A stretch of DNA of 64,000 nucleotides from Halobacteriales archaeon YIM A00013 (GTDB taxonomy: Archaea; Halobacteriota; Halobacteria; Halobacteriales; Haloarculaceae), in NCBI GenBank assembly GCA_025041195.1, contig JAKCFM010000003.1:124001-188000 (forward strand), in the 5' to 3' direction. Positions within the stretch are counted from its first letter, which is position 1. Each line of letters opens with the position of its first letter. Of the stretch, positions 36,334-44,084 are shown in pieces. The notes beneath the pieces are model-generated. The model did not search any database and had not been told where the DNA came from. It was given only the letters and a program-made list of their open reading frames with translations. Both the position numbers and the translations under genes were made by a program.

Positions 36334-36912
36334 ATGACTCGGAGCGATCCACACGGCTCCCCCTCTCAGACCAATTCCGATCCAAATGACATTTCTAGGA
36401 CTGATGAGGCTCTATCGGCAATCCCGATCATGATAGGAGCATATCGTCGCCTCCGTACAATCCCGCGTGTGCTCGCTGTGCTCGTCCTTGCTGGGCTCGT
36501 CATGACTGGCATCGGGTGGCTGCGCCTCTATGATCCAATTCCAACTGGCGGCTACGTCGGGATACAGGGTGGGCGATTCTCTGTGCTGTTCAATCCACCC
36601 GTGATGATGTACACTCACACGAATACACTGTTCTCGTCGCTTGTGGGGCTGAAACCGCAGTGGTTTGCGTGGGCAATTGGGCTGGAACTGTTGGAAGTGA
36701 TCGTTGTTGCGTGGTCCAGTGCCTACGTCCTCGCTCGTCTCCTGCAGAAACCCCTCACGACGGCAGCCGCCGTGCGCTATACTGGACTGGTAGCAGTCTT
36801 CCACTTCGGGTTGGGAATTCACATTGAGGGTGCTGGACTCCTGGTGGCAATCCCAGCATTCCTCATCTGGATGTTCGTGCTCGTTCGTCTGTTTGCCTCC
36901 CAGGGCTCTTGA
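36334..36912 (+). CDS. Multi-span membrane protein, hypothetical
   Basis: A 192-aa protein from the ATG at 36334 (MTRSDPHGSPSQTNSDPND), chosen because the frame upstream belongs to recombinase and propeller relics. Four to five hydrophobic segments follow (VLAVLVLAGLVMTGIGW, WFAWAIGLELLEVIVVAW, GLVAVFHFGLGIHIEGAGLL, FLIWMFVLVRLF). A haloarchaeal membrane protein of unknown function. Its stop overlaps the TTG start of a second small membrane protein, so they form a pair. Confidence 0.65.
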   Translation: MTRSDPHGSPSQTNSDPNDISRTDEALSAIPIMIGAYRRLRTIPRVLAVLVLAGLVMTGIGWLRLYDPIPTGGYVGIQGGRFSVLFNPPVMMYTHTNTLFSSLVGLKPQWFAWAIGLELLEVIVVAWSSAYVLARLLQKPLTTAAAVRYTGLVAVFHFGLGIHIEGAGLLVAIPAFLIWMFVLVRLFASQGS

Positions 36913-37127
36913 TCGCCGGAAAATCCGTCCGCATTGCTCTCCGGCACAGTTGGCGGCAGACCACTGGCCATGGCTGGTCGCTTGTGGTGGTTGTCGGTCT
37001 CTTGGGGCTGATGTTCCATCTCGGGATGAGTGTGCCACTGGTCGGTCCCCTGGGAACTGCGCTCGTTGCCAGCCTCCACGCAGGGGCTGTCGTCGTCTTA
37101 CTTGATCGAAGCGGACGTGTGAGCTGA
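36909..37127 (+). CDS. Small membrane protein paired with upstream gene
   Basis: A 72-aa protein from a TTG start overlapping the upstream stop. Two hydrophobic helices (SLVVVVGLLGLMFHLGMSVP and GTALVASLHAGAVVVLL) with a basic first part (RIALRHSWRQT). It may be the second half of what was one longer membrane protein. No function can be given. Confidence 0.5.
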   Translation: MIAGKSVRIALRHSWRQTTGHGWSLVVVVGLLGLMFHLGMSVPLVGPLGTALVASLHAGAVVVLLDRSGRVS

Positions 37128-37470
37128 TTTCGGCCAGTTGTGAGTCTCGGTATCGGGATAGAGAGGTGTTGGTTCTGTTCCGAAAGTGGTCCACAGTGAG
37201 GATGCAGTCGATATTGATTCGTTGACACTTGCTTCAGGGGATTGTTCATCGTAATTCGAGAGCCAAACACAGCCAACCTCCGAATCAGACGTACTTCCAC
37301 CGATGAAATTATCTGGCCATCGAAATACAATCCAACCCGCGTACCAGTCGGCCCCGATTGTGTGGTGACTACGAGACGATACGCGAGTTCCCCACTGCAG
37401 GACTGAGATGCGTTAGTAATCCCTTCGAACACGAATCTCCCATCCATTGATTGAGCGAGCGATTGATTCG
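37128..37470. other. Intergenic stretch before CRISPR leader
   Basis: No complete gene. A minus-strand frame beginning at 37447 (MDGRFVFEGITNASQSCSGE, LVVTTQSGPTGTRVGLYFDG) has beta-rich, protein-like composition in its first ~75 codons and may be a surviving fragment of a surface protein, but it then runs antisense through the membrane genes and is not a believable full gene. Confidence 0.3.
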
Positions 37471-37574
37471 AGACTTACCATCGACCCCCTTAACTGAGTC
37501 ATCTATTGAGGGTCGATGGAAATACGTGGTGCAATCGCAGGGGTTTAGTGCTCATAGCTGGTGAATCTGCATGG
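37470..37574 (+). promoter_or_regulatory. CRISPR leader of array 1
   Basis: The ~105 bp before the first repeat contain a 10-bp inverted repeat, CCATCGACCC (37478-37487) and GGGTCGATGG (37510-37519), then ATACGTGGTGCAATCGCAGG, TTTAGTGCTCATAGC and GCATGG at the repeat border. The same sequence, mostly identical, precedes array 2 in the opposite orientation, so this is the conserved leader with promoter and adaptation signals. Confidence 0.8.
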
Positions 37575-38868
37575 GTTTCAGAAGTACCAAGCTGGTGTTG
37601 AAGCTATTCAAAACAAGACTTAGCAGAAGCCACCCGAGAGTTTCAGAAGTACCAAGCTGGTGTTGAAGCATTGGCTTCGCATCGTCGTCGAGTTCAAAGC
37701 TATCGTTTCAGAAGTACCAAGCTGGTGTTGAAGCCCGTCCATTCATCAAGCGGAATGAAGACTCGTTTGTGGTTTCAGAAGTACCAAGCTGGTGTTGAAG
37801 CGACGATACTCGGGTCGAGCACGTCGAAGCCGCACGGGTTTCAGAAGTACCAAGCTGGTGTTGAAGCGATGCCGGTCGTCTCGGCCGAAGACCCCAACGC
37901 GATCGTTTCAGAAGTACCAAGCTGGTGTTGAAGCGATGCCGGTCGTCTCGGCCGAAGACCCCAACGCGATCGTTTCAGAAGTACCAAGCTGGTGTTGAAG
38001 CGAGCTTGTCTCACGACTCACCCATCCAGACCAGCCAGGTTTCAGAAGTACCAAGCTGGTGTTGAAGCGCTTTACTGACGCCGTGAATACGGAGGTGGCC
38101 TGAGATGGTTTCAGAAGTACCAAGCTGGTGTTGAAGCCCAGTTGACAACGATGAACCGACGTTTTGGGGAAGCGTTTCAGAAGTACCAAGCTGGTGTTGA
38201 AGCTCCGCCAGGGGAAAGAATGGGTCGTTCGTGACTGCTGGTCGTTTCAGAAGTACCAAGCTGGTGTTGAAGCAACCGAGAGATGGACGTCGATGACATC
38301 CTCTCGAACGGTTTCAGAAGTACCAAGCTGGTGTTGAAGCTGCGAGCGTGCGTCGCGATGGGGCCTCGAACGCGCGTTTCAGAAGTACCAAGCTGGTGTT
38401 GAAGCATCGGCGGATCCGCCGGCGAGCACACATACGGCGGGTTTCAGAAGTACCAAGCTGGTGTTGAAGCGACCTCGCTGCTCAATCCGCGGAGGATACG
38501 AGCCGTGTTTCAGAAGTACCAAGCTGGTGTTGAAGCTGTGATTGCATTTGATGCATTTTCGGATATGCAGACGGTTTCAGAAGTACCAAGCTGGTGTTGA
38601 AGCATCGACAGACGTGAGATTGTCGCCCACAGTCACGCGGGTTTCAGAAGTACCAAGCTGGTGTTGAAGCCTCAAGCCGTCGGATAAGTGGCCCCAATTC
38701 GACTTGTTTCAGAAGTACCAAGCTGGTGTTGAAGCATCCGATTCGCGCGTCCGTTCGAGCGCGCTGGTCACCGGTTTCAGAAGTACCAAGCTGGTGTTGA
38801 AGCGTTGCGACCTGTACGTGGACATTGGCGGTCCACGTGTTTCAGAAGTACCAAGCTGGTGTTGAAGC
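37575..38868 (+). CRISPR. CRISPR array 1, 20 repeats
   Basis: Twenty 30-bp repeats beginning GTTTCAGAAGTACC and ending GCTGGTGTTGAAGC, starting at 37575 and ending at 38868, with spacers of about 34-40 bp. All 20 copies read identical. Orientation is plus, judged from the conserved leader on the left and from the GTTGAAGC 3' end typical of haloarchaeal type I-B repeats. Two neighbouring spacers (37868-37904 and 37935-37971) are identical. A single diverged repeat lies 238 bp beyond the end at 39107. No cas genes occur in this window, so processing and interference must rely on cas genes elsewhere. Confidence 0.98.
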
Positions 38869-39106
38869 GGTACAAAATCGATGATGACGAGCAGATCATC
38901 AGGTAACCCTTAAACAACAAGAGGTCGTAGCCGCTAGTGCCGGGATTGAGGTCGCATGTCACACTGATCCCCTCCCGGTTTCTTAGCCATCACAGGTGGG
39001 GTACCTTCGGGTTCGAGTCCCGTCAATGGCAATGGCAGTTCACGAAGGGAAAACCCGACGAGGCGTCGCTGTATTTCGAGCTCGGTCCGATCTTCGAATA
39101 GGTCTA

Positions 39107-39136
39107 GTTTCAGAAGTACCAAGTTGGTGTTGAAGC
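39107..39136 (+). repeat. Detached CRISPR repeat, one mismatch
   Basis: The 30 bp match the array 1 repeat except for one C-to-T change (AAGTTGG instead of AAGCTGG), as expected of a terminal repeat. The 238 bp separating it from the last array repeat (38869-39106) are far longer than a spacer and contain a tRNA T-arm-like GGGTTCGAGTCCC (about 39009-39021), so a sequence seems to have been inserted at the distal end of the array. Confidence 0.8.
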
Positions 39137-39519
39137 AAACAGACCTTCATCAAGATGAACCTCACAGTGATTTAGTGAATATCCGAATCTTGAGAACGTC
39201 GCCGGAACGCTTCACATTCCGGTTGCTAACCAGAAATATCTTATTTATAGTTATGTATTTATTCAGAACGAGGATAGTGAACCCCACCCTACTCACTCGC
39301 TTCGCTCGATCGTTGAGGAAGAGGCCTTAGCGCCTCAATTCAGGTAAATTCGCTCGATCAATAGATAAATGCTATACAATTGATTGAAAGTCCACAGCAG
39401 GGCGCGTGCGTTACGGACGGCCTGGACCGTCCGTTCGCGTGCGAGGGACTCGGCTTCGGCGCCGAAGGCGACGGAGCTGAGAAGGCTGGGGAGGGTGAGG
39501 ACGCGGTAGCGATACGCTT
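39137..39519. other. Inter-array spacer region
   Basis: No gene. The first half is AT-rich; the second half (about 39395-39510) is GC-rich and resembles the block at 42850-42910 (shared elements: GCGAGGGACTCGG, GGCTGGGGAGG, then GCGGT). It includes the hairpin-forming GGACGG…CCGTCC at 39415-39434. Confidence 0.4.
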
Positions 39520-39947
39520 GCTTCAATACCATCTTGGTACGTCTGAAACGAGATCATCGACCAACGGCGTGGACTGGACGCCCGTGCTTCAACACCATCT
39601 TGGTACGTCTGAAACTCGGACACCCCCAACGCCGAGTGAACTGTCTCGTAGCTTCAACACCATCTTGGTACGTCTGAAACGCGACTCGCGCCCATTGGCG
39701 ATCGGGTGGGTCGATGGGCTTCAACACCATCTTGGTACGTCTGAAACGCGTCGATATTGTCGAACGATGCCGTCGTTGATTCAAGCTTCAACACCATCTT
39801 GGTACGTCTGAAACCTGTCCGAGAATTGAGCCTTCGTGATATTGCAAATAAGGCTTCAACACCATCTTGGTACGTCTGAAACTTCGGTTTGGCTCTTCTC
39901 ATCCCACTCAATAACTTGCTTCAACACCATCTTGGTACGTCTGAAAC
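39520..39947 (-). CRISPR. CRISPR array 2, 7 repeats
   Basis: Seven 30-bp repeats on the minus strand (GTTTCAGACGTACC… ending …GTGTTGAAGC), at 39520, 39586, 39651, 39718, 39785, 39853 and 39918, with spacers of 35-38 bp. The repeat differs from array 1 at two positions. The copy at 39520 carries an extra change (CAATACC for CAACACC) and is the distal end, and the leader is at 39948-40055, so the array points towards array 1. The close repeat and leader similarity suggests both use the same type I-B-like machinery, which is not encoded in the window. Confidence 0.97.
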
Positions 39948-40055
39948 CCATGCGAAATCACTGGCTATGAGTACTAAATCCCTGTGATTGCACCTCGTAT
40001 TACCATCGACCCTCAGTAGCCTACTCAGTTAAGGGGGTCGATGGTAATTCGAACA
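39948..40055 (-). promoter_or_regulatory. CRISPR leader of array 2
   Basis: Reverse-complement counterpart of the array 1 leader, with the same inverted repeat CCATCGACCC (40003-40012) / GGGTCGATGG (40035-40044), the GTGCAATCACAGGG block and GCATGG at the repeat border. The conservation between the two leaders extends over about 105 bp and stops beyond. Confidence 0.8.
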
Positions 40056-40177
40056 GCTTCTCACCATGAGATACCCCACGAAGGTAATACACATGGGTTC
40101 ATTCTTTCAACACCTGACGAACAGTTGATGACGTGTCTGAGCAACTGGCTACGCCAAAAAAAGCGGCCTAAAGACAG

Positions 40178-41764
40178 TCAACGAGGAATCTGTTCATCTG
40201 AGTGTCCCGGCCACGGGAGGTCCCAATCGAGCAGTCCCCAACCTTGGCCTGCGAACAGATACTGTCTGTTGATATAGTTCTCATCATCTACCCGCCGGAT
40301 TCGCTCGTGCCACGTGGGTTCATAGCTAATGCTCTTCCACCGTTGACGAGATCGTTCTTTTCGTTCCTTGTCTTTTGCCTTCCCAGGACTGTAGTTCGGA
40401 AAACGCCGTCGAGTAGTGATCGCATACGCCTTCTCACCCGAATTAGTGCGAACGGTGCCGACATCCGGACGGTCATGTGCCCAATCATGGAATTTCTCAG
40501 GTACCAACTCAGCGGTGTAGATAGTTCTTTCAAATTGTTGATGACGAACTGCTGCAGGCCGTGGGACTGGCTCTCCGATCCCACCCGTTCGCTTTCGATC
40601 GACATTTTGTGGCGTGGGGTTACACTCACCAGGACGGCATCCACTCTTCGCTGGTCCATCCCCAGCTTTTCTGACGATAATCAGGGTATCATGACGTACT
40701 GCCAGCGTCTTTTGTCCTCGATACACTCCGGGGGAAGCTCTCTTGATAGCGACCTGATCTCCCTCTCGGAGCGTCACTCGAGGATCTGATCTCCGCCAGA
40801 TAGTAACCTTCGCTGCACTGGTATCATCTTCTATAATCCCCACCTGGTACTGTGTCTGGGAGTGTGGATAATACAGTGTCGTGATTCTACCAGCAACACT
40901 AACGCGATCAGCCGCTGGATCAACCTCTGCAATAGGACGGATGACCGTTTCATCCTCAAGGAGTTCATCTTTGACACCGAACAGGGCGCTGATGACGTCT
41001 CCACTTGGAAGAACTCGTGAGGCTATCTCACGAGCGATCCAGGACCGAGAGACGTCGTATTTCTCGGCCAATTTTTGGGCAGATCGATTCACCTCGCCTA
41101 GTAGTCCTGGATTAGCTTCACCCAACTGTTGCCGTGGATCATCCACCTCACAGTATGAACCAACCACCCGCTGCTCTCGTTCCTTCTTCTGCTCTCGACG
41201 TCGGGAAACAACCTTGCCCCTTGTTCGCTGGGGTCGGTCACCTTGCCCGAATCCGGCTGTCGTCTGATCCCGTATCTTTTGAAGCTCCTTTTCTCGAGCT
41301 GCGATTCGTTCTTGCGTTTCGAGCGCTTTTCCCTCGGGCACAGTTCCTACCTGGCCGCCCCACGCTCCATTGATGAGTCTAGGAGTCTCCCTGGTGATCC
41401 ATCCCTCTCGTTCCATACAGTGCATCTCCGCCTTCTTCTGCGCGATCTGAGCCGATGGAACACCCATGAGACTACGATCATACTTCACACCACGAGCGAT
41501 CTGGGTCTCACTTCGGTGAGAAGCCGTTGCCCCTCCAAGCTGTTCGAACACCTTGTCGTAAACATCCTCAGCTGTCTCGACATCCGCGTTTACTTCAACA
41601 AGGGCCAGTCCCTCCTGATTAGCCGCCACTCGACGATAGGCATATCCGTCTTCGGGGAAGTCTGCCGAGCATTCGTCGACCGTAGCAGACTCAACTGCCG
41701 TTTCGATTTTATTCACATCCTGTTCGACCGAAACGCCTTTCTTGGTAGAATACGTTGCTGACAT
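40178..41764 (-). CDS. Plasmid-type protein with RPA-like OB fold
   Basis: A 528-aa protein, highly charged. The central part (about residues 285-365) reads like an OB-fold single-strand-binding module of the RPA type (VSVAGRITTLYYPHSQTQYQ, VGIIEDDTSAAKVTIW, GDQVAIKRASPGVYRG). The region before it contains an HTH-like block (SAQKLAEKYDVSRSWIAREI) and an Arg/Lys-rich stretch (RGKVVSRRREQKKERE). The C-terminus is Trp-rich and specific. It is transcribed away from the GC-rich region. A role in replication or repair of a plasmid or integrated element is likely but unproven. Confidence 0.65.
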   Translation of the reverse strand: MSATYSTKKGVSVEQDVNKIETAVESATVDECSADFPEDGYAYRRVAANQEGLALVEVNADVETAEDVYDKVFEQLGGATASHRSETQIARGVKYDRSLMGVPSAQIAQKKAEMHCMEREGWITRETPRLINGAWGGQVGTVPEGKALETQERIAAREKELQKIRDQTTAGFGQGDRPQRTRGKVVSRRREQKKEREQRVVGSYCEVDDPRQQLGEANPGLLGEVNRSAQKLAEKYDVSRSWIAREIASRVLPSGDVISALFGVKDELLEDETVIRPIAEVDPAADRVSVAGRITTLYYPHSQTQYQVGIIEDDTSAAKVTIWRRSDPRVTLREGDQVAIKRASPGVYRGQKTLAVRHDTLIIVRKAGDGPAKSGCRPGECNPTPQNVDRKRTGGIGEPVPRPAAVRHQQFERTIYTAELVPEKFHDWAHDRPDVGTVRTNSGEKAYAITTRRRFPNYSPGKAKDKERKERSRQRWKSISYEPTWHERIRRVDDENYINRQYLFAGQGWGLLDWDLPWPGHSDEQIPR

Positions 41765-41769
41765 TGTTC

Positions 41770-42925
41770 TAGGGTTTGGGGCGCTTCACCGCGTCTCGCC
41801 TTTCAGACCGACCAGCGACGCCTCTTCTCAGCACCCCTTGCACCCCTCCAGGGGACAAAAACGCCACTGTAACACACCGTGATGACGACCCGCGACTGCA
41901 GCCGAACAGCCGCCACCTCGCCACACACCGACATTGCGATGGAACCACACGACCCTGAGCAACCACCGCTGCGGTCACTCGCTCGCGAAAGTTCACCCCA
42001 TCCTATGATTTCTCGCCCCTTGATGGTGCCCGTCGCCAAGTACCCGAGACGCGCGGCCTGCTTAGTGGCCGCGCGGATCGGGTTGCGATGCGATCGTGCC
42101 ATAGTGATCGCCGATAGGCGATCATCCGGCTCGAGTCTGCGGAGTCCGTCGCGATAAGCTGGACCGAGTCCAATCTGACGATCGTCGCGACCGGCGAGCC
42201 GGCGGAGGGCTCGCCGCACGCGTGACGGTCTAAAAGATTGGAACGCGAAAGCCAGTGAGCGACGCAACGAGCACGACCGGCTCCTTCAAGGGGCGAGAAA
42301 TTACTCGCTAGCCGGCCCGGCCAGGGCCGTGGCTCACCCCAACGGGGCGCACAGACTCACCAGTGATAGCCGAGCCCGGAATGGCGGGCAGCACTGGTGC
42401 CCGCCACACGCCCGGTTGGATCATCACTGGTGTGGTCGAGCGGCACTGGCGCGCATGCAGGTCTCGTGCCTGGAATGGCGGGCGGCCCTGACGCCCGCCA
42501 CACGCCTGGCCGAGAACAAAGGCGCGCCGAGTGCTGAGTGGTGGAGGTGGGACGGTGGCTGGCACCGTCGCTCAGCGTTCGCCAGCGTTACCAGCGGCCC
42601 GAATGGGCCGTACAGACCGTCTTCGCGCGCGCAAGAAATGCGTGTGTGTCCCCGTGGCCAGCGCTGCCGGACGGCTGAGTCTGGGCTCGCACGGCGCGAC
42701 GCGGGTAGGGCCCGAATGGGACATTGTCCCATATCCGTGCGCGCGACCGACGCGTGCGCGTCAATCCCCGCGAGCGAGCAATCTTGCATTGCGAGCGGTC
42801 GTCGTGTGCGAGGAAACGGTGGTCTGCGGGTGGCGTGTGCGAGAAACGCGCGCGAGGGACTCGGTTCCGGTGACGGAACCGAGGAGGCTGGGGAGGAAGT
42901 GGTTGCGGTTTGAAAAAACAACAAG
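41770..42925. other. GC-rich non-coding block with inverted and direct repeats
   Basis: Many overlapping frames are open only because of high GC; none looks like a protein. Structure seen: an inverted repeat ATTTCTCGCCCCTTGA (about 42008-42022) / TCAAGGGGCGAGAAAT (about 42286-42301) enclosing ~265 bp; and a direct repeat of GGAATGGCGGGC…GCCCGCCACACGCC at about 42378-42411 and 42473-42505, each a strong hairpin. It may be an origin or structured-RNA region of a replicon, or remnants of an rRNA-like or mobile sequence. Confidence 0.45.
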
Positions 42926-42927
42926 TG

Positions 42928-43092
42928 CTATCTAATTGAACTTGTCTTTCTTTTATCGCCGACATAGATTAGCAATAGCCACGCGATAAACACTAGATAT
43001 TTACCCTCCACTAACAGGAGCAATGGAATTACGAATCTGTACACTATTACAACAGCCGCTGTCGCCCACAGTATGATTTTGGACTTTCGCAT
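42928..43092 (-). CDS. 54-aa two-span membrane protein
   Basis: The ATG at 43092 gives MRKSKIILWATAAVVIVYRF, a second helix (LLLVEGKYLVFIAWLLLIYV) and a basic tail. It is an AT-richer island in a GC-rich non-coding block, and its hydrophobicity pattern is coherent, which supports a real small gene. The larger open frame upstream to 43437 is GC-driven and rejected as an N-terminal extension. The stretch 43093-43515 has no gene. Confidence 0.45.
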   Translation of the reverse strand: MRKSKIILWATAAVVIVYRFVIPLLLLVEGKYLVFIAWLLLIYVGDKRKTSSIR

Positions 43093-43515
43093 CTTGGATC
43101 TTGCCCGCGTTCCGCGAGCACACCGCGACCCTCCGGGTCGCGGAACGCGGGCAAAAATAATCGACAATTTCCAGCCACGCGCGTCTCCAGCAGGGAAGTA
43201 AACGGCCAGCTTTAAGCCCGTTTCTGGTCCGGTCCGAAGGACCGCAACCGAAACGGCGCTTAATGCTGGCGGCCCAAAAGGGCCGAGTGTAGATTCCCGT
43301 CCGCGGGAGACGAGCGTGCGGTAGGGAGGGGTGGGACTGAAGGGGGCCGGTCTCGGTCGTCGAGCCCCGACCCCGTAAGCACCGCGGGAACGAGGAGCGC
43401 AGTGCGGGGCGTAGCCACGGTCGGGCAGGGCTTTCAAGGTGTGCTCAATGTCTGCTTACTACCTATATTCACCACGTCACACCCTATAGGGCGAGATCCA
43501 TTTCGAGATGAACAG

Positions 43516-43842
43516 CTATCTAACCCACCTTCGAAGCCGGCGAAGCAAACGAAGTGCGTACTGACCAAACCGGGGAGTCACAGCAGACATGCGTTGGTAC
43601 ATCCAAACGGACAGGGAAGCCCGTGCTATCCGTGGATCAGGGAGTTCTGCTGGATTTCTCCCAAACTCTCTCGAATATTGATGCACGAACGAAACGACAA
43701 CTGCCATCCGTCGAAAGCAATCCCATCTATCTACCGTCGCAATACCATTCATCTCCAGCTCCGCCTCAACAGCGTGGACCACACGTTCGGGGACAGCTCC
43801 CTCCAACCGACATAGGTGCTGACCCGTCACGCTAAATCGCAA
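43516..43842 (-). CDS. Hypothetical protein, possibly frameshifted
   Basis: 108 aa (begins MRFSVTGQHLCRLEGAVPER). The middle part (AELEMNGIATVDRWDCFRRM, then SREFGRNPAELPDPRI) has good protein-like composition, while the last 30 residues are Arg-rich and look like the wrong frame, suggesting a lost 3' end. No family recognised. It lies beside the decayed tRNA. Confidence 0.35.
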   Translation of the reverse strand: MRFSVTGQHLCRLEGAVPERVVHAVEAELEMNGIATVDRWDCFRRMAVVVSFVHQYSREFGRNPAELPDPRIARASLSVWMYQRMSAVTPRFGQYALRLLRRLRRWVR

Positions 43843-43952
43843 GGCTGAGCATCATTTTCTGTTTTGTGATCACAGAACCAGTCGATTAGAACAGTAAACA
43901 GTTGTCTGACGTGTACTGTCGGTCGCGTACGACGCTGTCTGTTCGGTGTCCC

Positions 43953-44028
43953 GGATGCTCCTGGTGGATTCGAACCCTTAACGTCCGTGTTAAAAGCCCG
44001 ATGCTCTCTCTGATTGAGCCACCGGCCC
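43953..44028 (-). pseudogene. tRNA-Lys(UUU)-like remnant
   Basis: On the minus strand from 44028: GGGCCGGTGGCTCAAT (acceptor and D-arm), the anticodon loop CTTTTAA, and the T-loop GGTTCGAATCC are all recognisable as a haloarchaeal tRNA-Lys. The anticodon stem (TCGGG against CACGG), the T-stem and the 3' acceptor strand no longer pair, so it is not a functional tRNA. It could be the scar of a tRNA-targeted integration or a decayed tRNA copy on a mobile element. Confidence 0.55.
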
Positions 44029-44084
44029 GAACAATCAAGTATCCGAAGAAAAGTTGAGAAAGGAGACGTGCCACCTACAAACAG

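Noticed and set aside
36412-37194. 260-codon minus-strand ORF opposite the membrane protein pair
   Set aside because: Its product is low-complexity and His/Arg/Gln-rich with no hydrophobic core, while the plus strand encodes coherent membrane helices.
38990-39040. Possible complete tRNA in the gap after CRISPR array 1
   Set aside because: Only a T-arm-like GGGTTCGAGTCCC is present; no matching acceptor, D or anticodon arms could be found around it.
37671-39911. ORFs with repeated GVEA/TPAWYF or FQTYQDGVEA peptides
   Set aside because: They are translations of CRISPR repeats in both arrays, not genes.
40178-41764. Cas protein next to the CRISPR arrays
   Set aside because: The protein has no Cas motifs; its recognisable part is an RPA-like OB fold and it is transcribed as a separate unit.
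42329-43437. Overlapping 90-190 codon ORFs in the GC-rich block
   Set aside because: Frames are open on both strands because of GC bias; products are Arg/Pro/Ala-rich without structure. Only the 54-aa membrane ORF at 42928-43092 was kept.
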